A stretch of DNA of 7,149 bases, from the NCBI RefSeq assembly GCF_001555965.1, contig NZ_LSHX01000006.1, positions 1-7,149 on the forward strand, read 5' to 3'. How positions within the stretch are numbered: position 1 is the stretch's first letter; the number at the start of each line of letters is the position of its first letter. Below the pieces are notes generated by a model. It was given only the letters and a program-made list of their open reading frames with translations. It was not told where the DNA came from and did not search any database. Shown here in pieces: positions 6,257 to 7,149 of the stretch. Source of the DNA: Sphingomonas sp. CCH21-G11. GTDB lineage: Bacteria > Pseudomonadota > Alphaproteobacteria > Sphingomonadales > Sphingomonadaceae. A program made the translations under genes and the position numbers.

Positions 6257-6287
6257 CCGGCCGGCGGAACCCATGTTCCCCGGCCGG
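6257..6287. terminator. Hairpin between convergent genes, probable bidirectional terminator
   Basis: CCGGCCGG (6257-6264) pairs with CCGGCCGG (6280-6287), and GGAAC (6266-6270) pairs with GTTCC (6275-6279). This makes a 13-bp stem with one bulged C (6265) and a CCAT tetraloop. AACGA and TCGTT just outside extend the pairing after a small bulge and put a short T pair after the stem. It lies between the stops of the TPR-like gene (6241) and the Lrp-like gene (6308), so it can serve both. Confidence 0.7.
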
Positions 6288-6307
6288 TGATCGTTCCGCC
6301 GGGCAGT

Positions 6308-6766
6308 CTAGACCGGAATCCCCGGCAGCTGCTTGGCCGTGCGGATGGTCAGCGACGTCTTGACGCTGGCGACATTGTCCGCGGTCAGCAGCTGGGTGGT
6401 CAGCATTTCCTGGAAGCTGCGCAGGTCGGTCGCGACGATCTTCAGGATGAAATCGATCTCGCCGTTGAGCATGTGGCATTCCCGGACCTCGGGGATCTGG
6501 CCGACATGCGCTTCGAACGCCGCCAGATCGGCCTCCGCCTGGCTTTTCAGGCTGACCATTGCGAACACGGTGATCGAATAGCCGAGCTGGGTGGGATCGA
6601 GCGCGGCGTGATAGCCCTTGATCGCGCCCGCCTCTTCCAGCGCGCGCACGCGGCGCAGGCAGGGCGGGGCGGTGAGCCCAACCCGTTCGGCCAGATCGAC
6701 GTTCGTCATCCGGCCATCGTCCTGCAACAGGGCCATGATCTGGCGGTCGATCCGGTCGAAGGCCAT
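6308..6766 (-). CDS. Lrp/AsnC family transcriptional regulator
   Basis: The 152-residue protein has the standard family size and architecture. An N-terminal winged helix-turn-helix (about 1-60) has its HTH near 22-41 (TNVDLAERVGLTAPPCLRRV) followed by RALEEAGAIKGYHAALDP. A C-terminal AsnC/RAM effector domain (about 62-140) carries the hallmark GEIDFILKI at 102-110. Such proteins form dimers to octamers, bind amino acids or related ligands, and often regulate themselves and neighbouring genes. The ligand cannot be told from sequence. The ATG at 6766 is supported by GGAG (complement of 6776-6779) 9 nt upstream. A dyad at 6816-6841 in its promoter region is the likely autoregulatory site. It is probably monocistronic and divergent from the partial gene starting near 6847. 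Confidence 0.94.
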   Translation of the reverse strand: MAFDRIDRQIMALLQDDGRMTNVDLAERVGLTAPPCLRRVRALEEAGAIKGYHAALDPTQLGYSITVFAMVSLKSQAEADLAAFEAHVGQIPEVRECHMLNGEIDFILKIVATDLRSFQEMLTTQLLTADNVASVKTSLTIRTAKQLPGIPV

Positions 6767-6809
6767 GTGTCGTAACTCCGAAATCGTCGAACAGCGGGGG
6801 ATGCCGTTC

Positions 6810-6837
6810 CTATAAGATAATTGCGCGCCAACGCAAT
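6810..6837 (-). promoter_or_regulatory. Possible promoter of the Lrp-like gene
   Basis: On the minus strand TTGCGT (about 6832-6837) is followed by 16 nt and TATAGG (about 6810-6815). The -35 and -10 matches are moderate. They overlap the dyad at 6816-6841, so a protein bound there would block RNA polymerase. The same AT-rich stretch reads TATAAGATAAT on the plus strand and could equally hold a -10 for the divergent gene. Confidence 0.3.
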
Positions 6838-6841
6838 TGTC
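6816..6841. promoter_or_regulatory. Dyad in the lrp-like promoter region, candidate operator
   Basis: AATTGCG (6819-6825) and CGCAATT (6832-6838) are perfect inverted copies around a 6-nt centre. Extending outward gives 10-bp arms (6816-6825 and 6832-6841) with one mismatch. The dyad sits 49-75 nt upstream of the Lrp-like start and directly before the divergent reading frame. Lrp/AsnC dimers bind such pseudo-palindromes with AT-rich arms, so autoregulation and control of the divergent gene are plausible inferences. Confidence 0.6.
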
Positions 6842-6846
6842 CCACT

Positions 6847-7149
6847 ATGCGACGTGCCAAAAATGAGTGGTTCCGTCATCGGACCGGCGTCGTTAAGGAT
6901 TCGTCACGCCCCGAATCAACGGCGCGGCTCCGGGCTCCAAGCGTGCGCTTCGACGACACTTTCGCCACCGTTCTCGCGACCGATCTGAGCCATTCGCTCG
7001 CGCGCGAAACCGCGTGGCGCCAGCTCGTCGATCTGATCGCACGGGGCCGTGCGCCGCTCGATGACGGGACGCTGGGCCTGTTGCATGACCTGCATCGCGA
7101 AATGCCCGAATCGGTTCGGGCCGCGGGCGGTCGCATGCTCCAGCTTGCC
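6847..7149 (+). CDS. N-terminal part of an uncharacterised sphingomonad protein (partial at 3' edge)
   Basis: A frame starting with ATG at 6847 stays open for 101 codons to the window edge, so only the N-terminus is seen. After a basic, probably disordered start (about 1-32) comes RFDDTFATVLATDLSHSL (34-51), then RETAWRQLVDLIARGRAPLDD (53-73) and further helices. The helical WRQLVDLI/RGR style is one I associate with sphingomonad DUF2336-type proteins or with the N-terminal helical region of some sensor kinases; I cannot decide between them from this fragment. The start is uncertain: neither ATG 6847 nor GTG 6943 has a good ribosome binding site, and ATG 6863 is in another frame that soon stops. 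It is divergent from the Lrp-like gene. Confidence 0.6.
   Translation, partial: MRRAKNEWFRHRTGVVKDSSRPESTARLRAPSVRFDDTFATVLATDLSHSLARETAWRQLVDLIARGRAPLDDGTLGLLHDLHREMPESVRAAGGRMLQLA

Noticed and set aside
4973..6274. 433-codon open frame opposite the TPR-like gene
   Set aside because: The translation is Arg/Gly/Leu-rich low-complexity sequence. The plus-strand gene has a ribosome binding site, signal peptide and TPR-like repeats.
1..7149. CRISPR array, tRNA, rRNA, insertion sequence, prophage or new defence system
   Set aside because: No regularly spaced identical repeats, no transposase, integrase or nuclease-like proteins, and no cloverleaf or rRNA sequence were seen. The genes are ordinary core functions.

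Overview
The window is GC-rich (clearly above 60 %) and dense with genes. It looks like chromosome from a sphingomonad (Sphingomonas or a close relative, Alphaproteobacteria). This rests on the GyrA sequence type (alphaproteobacterial QRDR and an extended acidic C-terminus), the GC-rich hairpin repeats between genes, and the style of the proteins. The genus is an inference, since no rRNA or other definitive marker is present.

Layout. Positions 1-301 hold no convincing gene. They contain a near-perfect 25-bp inverted repeat, a degenerate ~41-nt tandem repeat, a four-run C/G tract that could form a G-quadruplex, and a hairpin just past the gyrA stop. Positions 302-3091 (minus) encode gyrA, the DNA gyrase A subunit, starting at TTG. 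Positions 3092-3288 hold a candidate gyrA promoter, a 22-nt alternating pyrimidine-purine tract right behind its -35 box, and a perfect 26-bp inverted repeat that closes the upstream operon. Positions 3289-3987 and 3984-4751 (minus) are an SDR oxidoreductase and yaaA, which overlap by 4 bp (ATGA) and are read yaaA then SDR. Positions 4752-4957 form a divergent promoter region. Positions 4958-6241 (plus) encode an exported TPR-like protein. A compact hairpin at 6257-6287 separates it from the convergent Lrp/AsnC regulator at 6308-6766 (minus). A 10-bp-arm dyad at 6816-6841 lies in the Lrp promoter region. From 6847 a plus-strand reading frame runs off the right edge.

How the genes fit together. 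This is mainly core chromosome rather than an island: DNA topology (gyrA), peroxide and iron homeostasis (yaaA), an oxidoreductase, a periplasmic repeat protein and an amino-acid-type regulator. I see no transposase, phage gene, CRISPR array, tRNA or rRNA, and no clear sign of a new multi-gene system. The most interesting material is non-coding: the Z-DNA-prone tract beside the gyrase promoter, the likely Lrp operator, and the cluster of repeats and the G4 motif downstream of gyrA.
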